In this document: positions 9,087-16,541 of the stretch, one piece after another | Layout of the letters: the number at the start of each line of letters is the position of its first letter | How positions within the stretch are numbered: the stretch's first letter is position 1 | Source of the DNA: an uncultured Eubacteriales bacterium | GTDB lineage: Bacteria > Bacillota > Clostridia > Monoglobales > Monoglobaceae | DNA: 33,696 bases | Direction of reading: 5' to 3' | NCBI GenBank assembly: GCA_905205855.1 | Contig: CAJLFL010000002.1 | Coordinates: 1 to 33,696, forward strand | Position numbers and translations under genes: made by a program | The notes under the pieces: model-generated | Told to the model about the DNA's origin: nothing | Database searches by the model: none | Seen by the model: only the letters and a program-made list of their open reading frames with translations

Positions 9087-10268
9087 TTAATCATGTCTTA
9101 ATGCCTCTATCGGATTCAGCTTTGCGGCATTTTTTGCTGGCAGATATCCGAAAAGTATTCCTATGCCAACCGAAACGCTGAACGAAAGTATAATTGCACT
9201 TATCGATGGGAATGTGGTAAGATCAAGCAGCTTCCCGGCAATAACCGATAGAACTCCGCCAACTATAATGCCGAGAATTCCGCCGACGCCGCTGACTGTA
9301 CCGGCCTCAATTATAAACTGAGAAAGAATATCGCGGCCTTTTGCACCGAGGGATTTTCTGATTCCGATTTCACGTGTTCTTTCTGTAACGGAAACAAGCA
9401 TAATATTCATAATACCGATTCCGCCGACCAATAGGGAAATCGCAGCAATACACACAAGCAAAAGCTTCATTTTGTCAACCATTTCAGTTGCTTTATCAAC
9501 CAATTCCTGGAGATTTGAAACTCTGAAATAGTCGCTGTCGCCGAGTTTTTTCTCCAGCATTTCTTCAAGTGTATCCATTGCGGCGGAAATTGAATCCTCA
9601 TCCTTTGCGTTTATGGTATAAGAGGAGGGATGTGCCGCGCCTGAGAATCTGAGAGCCACCGTATACGGTATATAGATTATGTCATCACCGCCGCCGCTTT
9701 CCGAATCATCTGTTTCGGAGAGCACACCTACTATAAGATAGCTGTCACCGTTTATTTTAATAGTTTTATTGAGAGCGGATTCCATACCAAAGTATTCACG
9801 CTGAATATATGTACCTATAACGCACACCTTTTTTTTGTTTTCTACTTCGAGATATTGAATAAACCTTCCGCTCATAAGTTCAAGCCTTTTAAGGTCATAG
9901 TATTCTTCGCTGACGCCGGTAACTGTTGTGGTGGTAGAAGAATCAGAGCCGGATTTTACTGTTGCCTGCATCATCGAAACCGTAGGAGAAAGCTCAGCAT
10001 AAAGCTCCGGGTGTTCATCTCTGAGAGCATATATCTCATCCTCATCAACAGTTCGGCTGCCGCCTCGGTTTGTAGTGCTGACAGTAATAGCGGTTATTCC
10101 CATTTCGGAAAACTGATCCTCTATCATGTTTGTCATACCGTCCATAAGGCTTATCAGTATGATTACAGCGCCGACGCCAATAATAATTCCTAGCATGGTC
10201 AAAAATGAACGCATTTTGTCATAAAGAATATTTGACAGTGCAAGCATAAAGGATTTTTTGATACTCAT
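9087..10268 (-). CDS. ABC exporter permease, MacB/FtsX family
   Basis: A 393-residue permease with the MacB topology: an N-terminal span (about 18-40, TMLGIIIGVGAVIIL), a large extracellular MacB_PCD-like domain (about 45-260), then three C-terminal spans with the FtsX core. The segment VSVTERTREIGIRKSLGAKGRDILSQF is highly typical of the family, and the end has LNPIEALRHD. It starts within the ATPase stop codon (four-base ATGA overlap), showing translational coupling. The group commonly exports peptides, lipids or drugs, or transmits force rather than substrate. The substrate is not visible here; the adjacent SLH gene hints at an envelope role. Confidence 0.93.
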   Translation of the reverse strand: MSIKKSFMLALSNILYDKMRSFLTMLGIIIGVGAVIILISLMDGMTNMIEDQFSEMGITAITVSTTNRGGSRTVDEDEIYALRDEHPELYAELSPTVSMMQATVKSGSDSSTTTTVTGVSEEYYDLKRLELMSGRFIQYLEVENKKKVCVIGTYIQREYFGMESALNKTIKINGDSYLIVGVLSETDDSESGGGDDIIYIPYTVALRFSGAAHPSSYTINAKDEDSISAAMDTLEEMLEKKLGDSDYFRVSNLQELVDKATEMVDKMKLLLVCIAAISLLVGGIGIMNIMLVSVTERTREIGIRKSLGAKGRDILSQFIIEAGTVSGVGGILGIIVGGVLSVIAGKLLDLTTFPSISAIILSFSVSVGIGILFGYLPAKNAAKLNPIEALRHD

Positions 10269-11002
10269 GCACTCACCTCCGGATCTCCGGCGTGGGCAAT
10301 AGGAGCGAATTTTGTTATGTCAGCCTCGCCGTCATATACTATCTGTCCGTCTGCAACTCTGATTACACGCTCTGCTTGTGCGGCAATGGAGTTATCGTGC
10401 GTAATCAATACGATAGTATTGCCCTCTTTATGCAGCTGTTTAAGAAAGTTAAGAACCTCCTTACCGGTTTTGGAATCCAATGCACCGGTAGGCTCATCTG
10501 CAAGTATGATTGAAGGATCTCCTGCCAGAGCACGCGCGATAGAAACACGCTGCTGCTGTCCTCCGGACAGCTGAGAAGGCAAATTCTTCGCCTTAGCCTT
10601 TAAACCTACCTTGTCAAGTGATGCCAGCGCTCTTATAGCTTGTTCCTTTTCATTAAGACCGGCATAAAGCAGCGGAAGCTCTACATTCTGCTGCACATTA
10701 AGCTTTGGAATAAGGTTATATTGCTGGAATATAAAGCCAAGCTTTTTATTGCGTATTTCCGCAAGCTCATTATCATTCATGTGGCTTACATCCTTGCCGT
10801 CGAGAAAATACTCTCCGCTTGTCGGTCCGTCCAGGCAGCCTATTATGTTCATACAGGTTGATTTTCCGCTTCCGGACGGGCCGACTATTGCAACAAATTC
10901 ACCTTTTGCAATGGTCATGCTGATACCGTCTATTGCATGAACCTCACTGTCGCCCATCTTATATATTTTATAAATATTTTTAAACTCTATCAACGGTGTC
11001 AT
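10265..11002 (-). CDS. ABC exporter ATPase, MacB/LolD type
   Basis: A 245-residue nucleotide-binding subunit. Walker A is GPSGSGKS at 41-48, the Q-loop is in FIFQQYNLIPKL near 91-101, the ABC signature is LSGGQQQR at 145-152, Walker B is ILADEP at 166-171, followed by TGALDSKTG and the switch His at about 202 (LITHD). These are the signatures of the MacB/LolD/FtsE subfamily. Its ATG overlaps the adaptor stop codon by one base and its end overlaps the permease start by four, so the three genes encode one complex at the cytoplasmic membrane. Confidence 0.95.
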   Translation of the reverse strand: MTPLIEFKNIYKIYKMGDSEVHAIDGISMTIAKGEFVAIVGPSGSGKSTCMNIIGCLDGPTSGEYFLDGKDVSHMNDNELAEIRNKKLGFIFQQYNLIPKLNVQQNVELPLLYAGLNEKEQAIRALASLDKVGLKAKAKNLPSQLSGGQQQRVSIARALAGDPSIILADEPTGALDSKTGKEVLNFLKQLHKEGNTIVLITHDNSIAAQAERVIRVADGQIVYDGEADITKFAPIAHAGDPEVSA

Positions 11003-12732
11003 CAGCGCATACCTCCACCCATGCCGCCGCCACCGCCGCCGGAAGGAGGTCCGCCCATGCCGCCGTCCATACCGCCGCCGGGGCCACCCATGCCGCCGCC
11101 CATGCCGGGTATTATCATCATGGAATCATCGCCGCTTGATTGACGCAGAATATAAATGCTGTCACCCTCTGAAAGACCATCAGTGATTTCGATATAGTCA
11201 TCATCACTTATACCGGTAGTAACTTTAACGCTGTGATAGCCGTCAGGGGCATTATCCTTATCATCTGTTTTATTACCCTTTACATATACAATATCACCGC
11301 GGTTTACAGCATTTACAGGTACTGTAAGAACATTTTCTGCACTGCTTACGGTAATTTCGGCTTCAATATTCATTCCCGGCAGCAGATAATCGTCAAAATC
11401 GTTTATCCTTACCTTCACCGGGTAGGTGGTTACACCGTTAGAAGTAGTGCCGCTGATTGAAACATTTTCTACAATTCCGTTATAGACTGTACCTTCGCAC
11501 GCATCGGCTGTAATTGTAACTGCCTGACCAACGCTGATGTTTTTAACGTCAAGCTCATCTACGTTAAGAGTAAAGCACAGGCTGCTCATATCATAAATCA
11601 GAGCAAGCTCTTTTACGCTTGAATTAGACATTTCGTATTTATCACCGGCAGACAGATTTTTTGTTATAACTTTACCGGAGATAGGAGCGGTTATGCTGTA
11701 ATCTTTAAGCTGATTCTCCAGTTTTTCTTTTGACAGCTTGCTGTCCTCCACGGATAGTCTTGCTGAGTTTAATTTGGAATCGTATTCCATATCAATTATA
11801 CCAACTGTTGCATTTTTAGAAACAGAGTCGTTTTCTGAAATATACAGTGAGGAAAGTGTTCCGGACGCTTTGGCGGTAATTGTGCGTTCTTCTGTTGGCT
11901 CAAATTTACCGACATCATTGCAGGCGATAGAGCCTATCATCGCGGTAACCGAATCTCCTGTGTTTACAGCGCCGGGATTTCTGACCTCAATAGTAACATA
12001 GCAAACGTTCATATGACCGTTTAATGCCTGAGAGGCAGAGCCAACGTGGGTTACAGTTCCGTATAATACAGAGCCTGTTCCCACAAGAGTAAGCGTTGCG
12101 GAGTTTCCTGTGTAAATATTTGAGGCATCTGCTGCATTAAACGGAACCTTTGCTTTTAATACAGAAGTGTCGCTGACAGTAGCAATTTTAGTGCCTGCAC
12201 CGACGGTTTCACCTGCCTTAACAAGAACCTCCTTTACGGTGCCGGATATATCCGATTTTATGTAGGCGTCTTTTGTTTCATCAAGAGTATCCTGATAGGA
12301 CTGCTCTGCCTTTTCTATACCGATGTCGGCACTTGTGATACTTGTTTCCATAGAACTGCTGTCAAACTTATACATAAGCTGACCTTTTGTAACTATATCA
12401 CCCTCCTCGAACGGAGCCTCTGTAATTTCTCCGGATACAAGAGAAGTAATTGAATATTCTTTGTTTGGCTCAATGGTGGAACTGCCTGTTATAACAGATT
12501 TGATATCGCGGCGCTCAACGGTTGCTTCGTTTGAAACCTGAGCTGCATCGTCTTTCTTTTTATTTCGTGTAACAGGAATAGCTATACCTGCAATAATTGC
12601 AAGTATGATTATTACAGACCAAACCTTATGGTTTTTTATAAACTGTCCGATTTTTTTGAAAACAAATCCGATACCAGACGGGATTTTCCTAAGAAAACCG
12701 AGTGGAGATTTTTGTTTTGATGAATTATGCAT
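11002..12732 (-). CDS. Membrane-fusion adaptor (HlyD/MacA-like) with Gly/Met-rich tail
   Basis: A 576-residue adaptor. A basic N-terminus is followed by one transmembrane helix (about 37-53), then extracellular HlyD/RND-adaptor domains. Two lipoyl-like, hairpin and barrel regions are apparent: one around TSLVSGEITEAPFEEGD with ISGTVKEVLVKAGE, and another around AKASGTLSSLYISENDS with ITAPISGKVITKNLSAGD. This makes it longer than a typical MacA of about 370 residues. The last 39 residues are almost only Gly, Met and Pro. I chose ATG 12732 because it has GGAGGAG at correct spacing; upstream in-frame codons lack a ribosome binding site. It probably gathers or guides cargo for the ABC pair encoded next to it. 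Confidence 0.9.
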   Translation of the reverse strand: MHNSSKQKSPLGFLRKIPSGIGFVFKKIGQFIKNHKVWSVIIILAIIAGIAIPVTRNKKKDDAAQVSNEATVERRDIKSVITGSSTIEPNKEYSITSLVSGEITEAPFEEGDIVTKGQLMYKFDSSSMETSITSADIGIEKAEQSYQDTLDETKDAYIKSDISGTVKEVLVKAGETVGAGTKIATVSDTSVLKAKVPFNAADASNIYTGNSATLTLVGTGSVLYGTVTHVGSASQALNGHMNVCYVTIEVRNPGAVNTGDSVTAMIGSIACNDVGKFEPTEERTITAKASGTLSSLYISENDSVSKNATVGIIDMEYDSKLNSARLSVEDSKLSKEKLENQLKDYSITAPISGKVITKNLSAGDKYEMSNSSVKELALIYDMSSLCFTLNVDELDVKNISVGQAVTITADACEGTVYNGIVENVSISGTTSNGVTTYPVKVRINDFDDYLLPGMNIEAEITVSSAENVLTVPVNAVNRGDIVYVKGNKTDDKDNAPDGYHSVKVTTGISDDDYIEITDGLSEGDSIYILRQSSGDDSMMIIPGMGGGMGGPGGGMDGGMGGPPSGGGGGGMGGGMR

Positions 12733-12813
12733 ATCTATTCTCCTCCGATAAAAATTTATATCCATATGATAATAAGTATATATTGGCAACCTTAAAAAAA
12801 CCTTAAAAAAATT

Positions 12814-13290
12814 TTAATATTTTTTAAACAATGTATTTTTTAATTTTTTTATATCATTCGGAACGGTTTCCTCACAAATGTCAAGGAGTTCTTCAAACAA
12901 TGACAAAAAAAGATTTGTTTTGTCATGACCGAGTTTGCTGAATACAAGCGAAAACTTCTCATGCAAAGCTTTTACGGAATCGTCCAAAACGGCAGTTCCT
13001 GCCGCTGTAAGATTGACAAATGCTTTTCTGCGGTCGGATTTATCCGTAGTTCTTTGCAAAAAGCCGCGTTCCTCCAGATTGTTTAGCATCTGTGAAATCG
13101 CAGATTTGCTGACCATCAAGGTTTGACTCAGCTCAGAGGTACTTACCTTGTCGTTTTCACTTATTTTACGGATAAGCTGCATCAGGACAAACTCCTGACG
13201 GGTAAGGTCGTGATCATCTGAAGAATGATTAAGATTTTGCCGTAAGCGATTGGCAAGTGAATAAAACTTTTCGGTGAAAATATCATCCAT
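12814..13290 (-). CDS. MarR-family transcriptional regulator
   Basis: A 158-residue winged-helix regulator. Residues about 30-110 contain the MarR fold, with LTRQEFVLMQLIRKI, the recognition-helix region STSELSQTLMVSKSAISQMLNNLEERGFLQR and the wing DKSDRRKAFVNLT, including the conserved D-R-R. MarR proteins generally repress their own operon and release DNA on ligand binding or oxidation. As first gene of the exporter operon, 81 bases ahead of the adaptor, it is probably the local regulator. A GGGAGG site precedes the ATG and a sigma-A-like promoter lies at 13326-13354. Confidence 0.93.
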   Translation of the reverse strand: MDDIFTEKFYSLANRLRQNLNHSSDDHDLTRQEFVLMQLIRKISENDKVSTSELSQTLMVSKSAISQMLNNLEERGFLQRTTDKSDRRKAFVNLTAAGTAVLDDSVKALHEKFSLVFSKLGHDKTNLFLSLFEELLDICEETVPNDIKKLKNTLFKKY

Positions 13291-13325
13291 AGGTATTCCT
13301 CCCAGATTTGTTTAGATGCTTAATA

Positions 13326-13354
13326 ATTTTAAACCTAAAATAATTTTGTGTCAA
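13326..13354 (-). promoter_or_regulatory. Sigma-A-type promoter of the marR-exporter operon
   Basis: Read on the - strand, TTGACA (13354-13349), a 17-base spacer and TAAAAT (13331-13326) form a near-consensus promoter ending 35 bases before the marR ATG. TTTAG at 13311-13315 and CTAAA at 13335-13339 form an imperfect inverted repeat around the -10 box, a plausible but unproven place for MarR autorepression. Confidence 0.75.
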
Positions 13355-13425
13355 CAAAAATATATACATTTATAATGAATATTTCTATCTAAAATTATAA
13401 AAATCATATAAAATCAAAAAAACTC

Positions 13426-13453
13426 TTGCAAAATTTTCTTTTAATGATATAAT
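13426..13453 (+). promoter_or_regulatory. Sigma-A-type promoter of yajC
   Basis: TTGCAA (13426-13431), a 16-base spacer and a consensus TATAAT (13448-13453) lie 40 bases before the chosen yajC ATG. It drives transcription away from the marR promoter; about 70 bases separate the two -35 boxes. Confidence 0.75.
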
Positions 13454-13493
13454 TAAAGGACAGATGTTTTTAAGTTTTTTTAGGAGGTGTACT

Positions 13494-13856
13494 ATGCCAG
13501 GAGGAGAACAGGTAGCAGGCTCATTTGCTCCGCTTATTATGATGGTGCTGGTTTTGGTCGTATTTTATTTTATGCTTATACGTCCTCAGCGTAAAAAGGA
13601 GAAGAAGCTGCGTGAAATGATTGCTGCGCTTAAGGTTGGTGACGAGGTTGCGTCAATCGGCGGTATCCACGGAAAGATCGTCCGTATAAAGGATGATGTT
13701 TTTGTGCTTGAAACCGGAGTAGGTACGACAAAGTCTTATGTGACTCTGGAACGCGCGTCTATCAGCAGACTTATAAAAGAAGGAGCTGCAAAAGAAAAGG
13801 ATGTTGCACCTTTGCCGGATGATGCCGGTGAGGCGCAGGATACAACGGAAGCATAG
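13494..13856 (+). CDS. yajC: Preprotein translocase accessory subunit YajC
   Basis: A 120-residue single-span membrane protein. The helix at about 11-29 (PLIMMVLVLVVFYFMLI) is followed directly by the family hallmark RPQRKKEKK and a cytoplasmic domain containing GDEVASIGGIHGKIVRI. YajC associates with SecDF and the SecYEG translocon. ATG 13494 is preceded by AGGAGGT at ideal spacing. The in-frame ATG 13464 would lie only about ten bases after the promoter -10 box and would put a basic, Phe-rich extension ahead of the usual start, so I rejected it. secD and secF lie about 2.7 kb downstream on the same strand. Confidence 0.95.
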   Translation: MPGGEQVAGSFAPLIMMVLVLVVFYFMLIRPQRKKEKKLREMIAALKVGDEVASIGGIHGKIVRIKDDVFVLETGVGTTKSYVTLERASISRLIKEGAAKEKDVAPLPDDAGEAQDTTEA

Positions 13857-13932
13857 CTTATTTGACAAAAGGTCTATTTTAGCTTTCAGGGACATATATT
13901 TTAGTATAAATATATGACAGGGGGCTTTTAAA

Positions 13933-14337
13933 ATGACAAAGGAAGTATCCGGCGGCGCGGGCAATATAATATACGCACTTAAGGCTGCTGTATTTAGTTT
14001 TGCGGCTACATTTGCAGTGCTGTTTATATGTGCTCTGGCTGCCGTATATACTGCAGCAACGGATTCGGTAATTTCGCTTATGACTGCCGCATCATCATGC
14101 ATATGTGTAATGTGGGGCGGTTTTATGCTTTCACGGCGCATTGGCAGCCGCGGCTTGCTCAGCGGCGCACTGCTTGGATTGATATATGTTATTGTACTGT
14201 ATTTAATCGGATGTATTGTGCTCGGAAGGATGACGTTCGGCATTGCGCCTGTACTGACAGGTATTATCTGTATAGGCTGCGGTGCAATCGGAGGAATAAT
14301 CGGCGTAAATGCCAAAACCGGACGCAGGAGAAGATAA
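13933..14337 (+). CDS. Four-helix membrane protein, TIGR04086-like
   Basis: A 134-residue integral membrane protein with four hydrophobic segments (about 17-40, 46-65, 77-97, 103-124), a small-residue-rich composition and a basic C-terminus (KTGRRRR). Its size, topology and position just downstream of yajC and just upstream of a SCIFF gene match the clostridial membrane family TIGR04086 as I remember it; its function is unknown. A GGGGG site precedes the ATG. Only 19 bases separate it from the SCIFF gene, so the two are probably co-transcribed. The topology is read from sequence; the family name is from memory. Confidence 0.85.
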   Translation: MTKEVSGGAGNIIYALKAAVFSFAATFAVLFICALAAVYTAATDSVISLMTAASSCICVMWGGFMLSRRIGSRGLLSGALLGLIYVIVLYLIGCIVLGRMTFGIAPVLTGIICIGCGAIGGIIGVNAKTGRRRR

Positions 14338-14356
14338 AATATAAAGGAGAATTAAG

Positions 14357-14497
14357 ATGAAAAGAATTAAAACTTTAAATGAAGCTACATTAAAGAAAAG
14401 CGCTGCAAAAGGCGGCTGCGGAGAATGTCAGACCTCATGCCAGTCAGCTTGCAAGACATCTTGCACGGTTGCAAACCAGAAGTGTGAGCAGGCGTAA
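14357..14497 (+). CDS. scfA: SCIFF ranthipeptide precursor (six cysteines in forty-five residues)
   Basis: A 46-residue peptide, too short for many gene finders, starting MKRIKTLNEATLKKSAAKGG. It contains six cysteines at 21, 24, 28, 32, 36 and 43, matching the SCIFF family found almost throughout Clostridia. The lysine-rich N-terminal half is the leader bound by the maturase; the Cys-rich half is the core, in which characterised SCIFF maturases form thioether (ranthipeptide) crosslinks. An AAGGAG site precedes the ATG. The product's biological role is still poorly understood across the family; quorum-like signalling has been proposed. The maturase gene follows after a terminator-like hairpin. 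Confidence 0.95.
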   Translation: MKRIKTLNEATLKKSAAKGGCGECQTSCQSACKTSCTVANQKCEQA

Positions 14498-14511
14498 GTT
14501 ACGCTTGTTTG

Positions 14512-14543
14512 AACTGACGGGGCAAATGTCCCGTCAGTTTTTT
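14512..14543 (+). terminator. Terminator or attenuator between SCIFF and its maturase gene
   Basis: AACTGACGGG (14512-14521) pairs with CCCGTCAGTT (14530-14539) around an eight-base loop and runs straight into TTTTTT. It looks like a full intrinsic terminator 15 bases after the SCIFF stop codon. I see no good promoter between it and the maturase start, so partial read-through probably sets a high peptide-to-enzyme ratio. A second short stem (GGCTTC / GAAGCC, 14552-14575) follows. Confidence 0.88.
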
Positions 14544-14620
14544 GTGTGTTTGGCTTCTATTTGCTGAAGGAAGCCGAGAAAGTATTGACTATTGCCTATG
14601 CGGCAGAGAAGGAGATAAAA

Positions 14621-15991
14621 ATGGTTCATGCCTTTCATATGAAAGATAAATACATTGCATTGGATGTAAACAGCGGTTGTGTCCATGTAGTGGACAAGCT
14701 TACTTTTGATGTTATAAATTATATGTGTGATAATGATTTGCTACCGGAAGAAAGTATTAAAGAAAAGGTCTTTGCTTCCTTTAATAACAGCAGTGAAAAT
14801 GATTTGCAAGAGGTTTGGGATGACATAACAGAGTTATATAAAAAAGATGCACTGTTTTCAAAGGATGAGTATGCTGACATTGCAGCAAATCTAAAGCACA
14901 CTTCGCCTGTAAAGGCGTTGTGCTTGCATGTGTCACACGACTGTAATTTAAGGTGCGAATATTGCTTTGCTGATGAAGGAGCATATCATAACCGCCGTGA
15001 GCTTATGAGTGCGGAAACAGGAAAGAAAGCTATGGATTTTCTGATAAAACACTCAGGCAGCAGACGCAATCTTGAAGTTGATTTCTTTGGCGGAGAGCCG
15101 TTAATGAATTTTGGGGTTGTAAAGGAGGTCGTCGAGTATGCGCGCGAGCAGGAAAAGATACATGACAAGAACTTTCGCTTTACAGTGACAACAAACGGCG
15201 TATTGCTGAATGATAATAACATTGACTACATAAATAAGAATATGTCAAATGTTGTACTCAGTATAGATGGCCGCAAGGAGGTAAACGACAGAGTTCGCTG
15301 CCGTGTTGACGGGAGCGGTTCATATGACAGTATTCTTCCCAAATTGCTGAAGGTTGCTGAAAGCAGAAATCAGGATAATTATTATGTCCGCGGAACATTT
15401 ACAAGATACAACCTTGACTTTTCAAATGATGTACTTCATCTTGCGGATCTCGGATTTAAGCAGACCTCAGTTGAGCCGGTAGTAAGTGAACCGGATGCTC
15501 CGTATTCCATAAGAGAGCAGGATCTGCCTCAGATTTATGATGAATACGAGAAGCTTGTTGATGAATACATACAACGAAAAAAAGACGGAAACGGTTTTAA
15601 CTTTTTCCACTTTATGATTGATCTTGATCAGGGGCCGTGTGTAATAAAGAGGCTTTCCGGCTGCGGTGCAGGCTGTGAATATCTTGCTGTTGCTCCTAAC
15701 GGAGATGTATATCCCTGTCACCAGTTTGTCGGAAACGAGGAATACAAAATGGGAAGCATAGACAGTGATGATATAGACCAAAAAATACGCAAAACATTTG
15801 AAAACTGCAATGTATATACAAAACCAAAATGCAGGGAATGCTTTGCAAAGTTTTATTGCAGCGGCGGATGTATGGCAAATGCCTGTCTTTTAAACGGCGA
15901 TATAAACGAACCGCATGAAATAAGCTGTAAACTGCAGAGAAAACGTGTTGAATGCAGCCTTTATGCAAAAGCGAAGGAAGCAGAAGCTTAA
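14621..15991 (+). CDS. scfB: SCIFF radical SAM maturase (SPASM domain)
   Basis: A 456-residue radical SAM enzyme. The cluster motif CxxxCxxC is at Cys108/112/115 (CNLRCEYC), followed by FFGGEPL, the SAM-binding GGEP-type motif. The N-terminal 95 residues resemble the RiPP-recognition domain of SCIFF maturases. The C-terminal SPASM region carries many cysteines (for example CGAGCEY, VYPCHQF, CRECFAKFYCSGGC) for auxiliary [4Fe-4S] clusters. It should install Cys-to-residue thioether links on the adjacent SCIFF peptide in the cytoplasm. ATG 14621 has GGAG eight bases upstream and begins with the family-like MVHAF; an in-frame start at 14546 would overlap the terminator region and has no ribosome binding site. 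Confidence 0.95.
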   Translation: MVHAFHMKDKYIALDVNSGCVHVVDKLTFDVINYMCDNDLLPEESIKEKVFASFNNSSENDLQEVWDDITELYKKDALFSKDEYADIAANLKHTSPVKALCLHVSHDCNLRCEYCFADEGAYHNRRELMSAETGKKAMDFLIKHSGSRRNLEVDFFGGEPLMNFGVVKEVVEYAREQEKIHDKNFRFTVTTNGVLLNDNNIDYINKNMSNVVLSIDGRKEVNDRVRCRVDGSGSYDSILPKLLKVAESRNQDNYYVRGTFTRYNLDFSNDVLHLADLGFKQTSVEPVVSEPDAPYSIREQDLPQIYDEYEKLVDEYIQRKKDGNGFNFFHFMIDLDQGPCVIKRLSGCGAGCEYLAVAPNGDVYPCHQFVGNEEYKMGSIDSDDIDQKIRKTFENCNVYTKPKCRECFAKFYCSGGCMANACLLNGDINEPHEISCKLQRKRVECSLYAKAKEAEA

Positions 15992-16018
15992 ATTTATCTT
16001 ACAATTTAAACTTTATAC

Positions 16019-16047
16019 TTGACTTGTAATTGCTATGAGGTTATAAT
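16019..16047 (+). promoter_or_regulatory. Sigma-A-type promoter of the six-cysteine membrane protein gene
   Basis: TTGACT (16019-16024), a 17-base spacer and TATAAT (16042-16047) form a near-perfect promoter just after the maturase gene. Transcription should start near 16054, so the protein start must lie downstream, at TTG 16093. It may also serve secD and secF. Confidence 0.8.
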
Positions 16048-16092
16048 AAGGCGTTGTTTGAGTTTAGAGCGTTGATATGGGAGGGGATTATA

Positions 16093-16473
16093 TTGCCGGT
16101 AAGATACAGCACAGCAAGACTTGCTTTAGCGCTTGTTTTTGTAATAGTTTTATCACTGGTGTTTTCTTTGCTTGTAAACGTTGCTGTTTCGGTTGACGGC
16201 ACATACAAGCCAGATGAGATACCGGAACTTAACTGTATAAGCAAGACGGCTTCTATGAGTACCCCGCCAGAACCTGCTGCATCTGGCTCGTACAGAGCGT
16301 CATTTATAATATCTGCAGACAACACGGATAAAACTCAAAGAGCAGATTTGTTTTTCTGCAGCGGTTTTTGTGAATATATAAACGGAAACGGCGGCTGCGG
16401 AGCTGTAGCAAAATTTTTTTCCGGTATTCCCGGCGGCAGAATTTTGACTTGCAAAACAGTAATGATTTGCTGA
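16093..16473 (+). CDS. Small single-span membrane protein with six cysteines, unknown function
   Basis: A 126-residue protein that I do not recognise. It starts at TTG 16093 behind GGAGGGG. A basic N-terminus and one strong hydrophobic helix (about 8-31, ALALVFVIVLSLVFSLLV) suggest a membrane anchor or uncleaved signal with an outside C-terminal domain. That domain has six cysteines in all: one near LNCIS, three in FFCSGFC and GGC, and two at the extreme end (LTC, MIC). It has its own strong promoter and lies between the SCIFF maturase and secD. A run of seven T at 16414-16420 is slip-prone: a one-base shift there would replace the last 18 or so residues with a longer polar tail ending at 16505. 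Real coding is likely; the exact C-terminus is uncertain. Confidence 0.6.
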   Translation: MPVRYSTARLALALVFVIVLSLVFSLLVNVAVSVDGTYKPDEIPELNCISKTASMSTPPEPAASGSYRASFIISADNTDKTQRADLFFCSGFCEYINGNGGCGAVAKFFSGIPGGRILTCKTVMIC

Positions 16474-16541
16474 GTTTTGCTGTATTAGCGAATGAAAATT
16501 ATTAAACACTGAATAAATAAAAAACAAAGGAGGAACAAAAA

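Noticed and set aside
10937..11143. A proline-rich + strand frame (many PPMPP stretches)
   Set aside because: It is the reverse complement of the Gly/Met-rich tail codons of the adaptor gene, with no ribosome binding site.
13464..13493. Upstream in-frame ATG for yajC
   Set aside because: It lies about ten bases after the promoter -10 box and would add a basic, Phe-rich stretch before the usual YajC start; ATG 13494 has a perfect AGGAGGT.
13857..13932. Promoter upstream of the TIGR04086-like gene (TTGACA at 13862)
   Set aside because: No -10 box occurs at 16-19 bases from this TTGACA; the TATAAA-like sequence is too far away.
13653..14315. A 220-codon open frame on the - strand opposite yajC and the TIGR04086-like gene
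   Set aside because: It runs antisense to two well-supported genes, has no ribosome binding site and an unlikely composition; it is a frame shadow.
14546..14620. Longer N-terminus for the SCIFF maturase
   Set aside because: It starts just after the terminator T-run, has no ribosome binding site and adds 25 residues not expected for the family.
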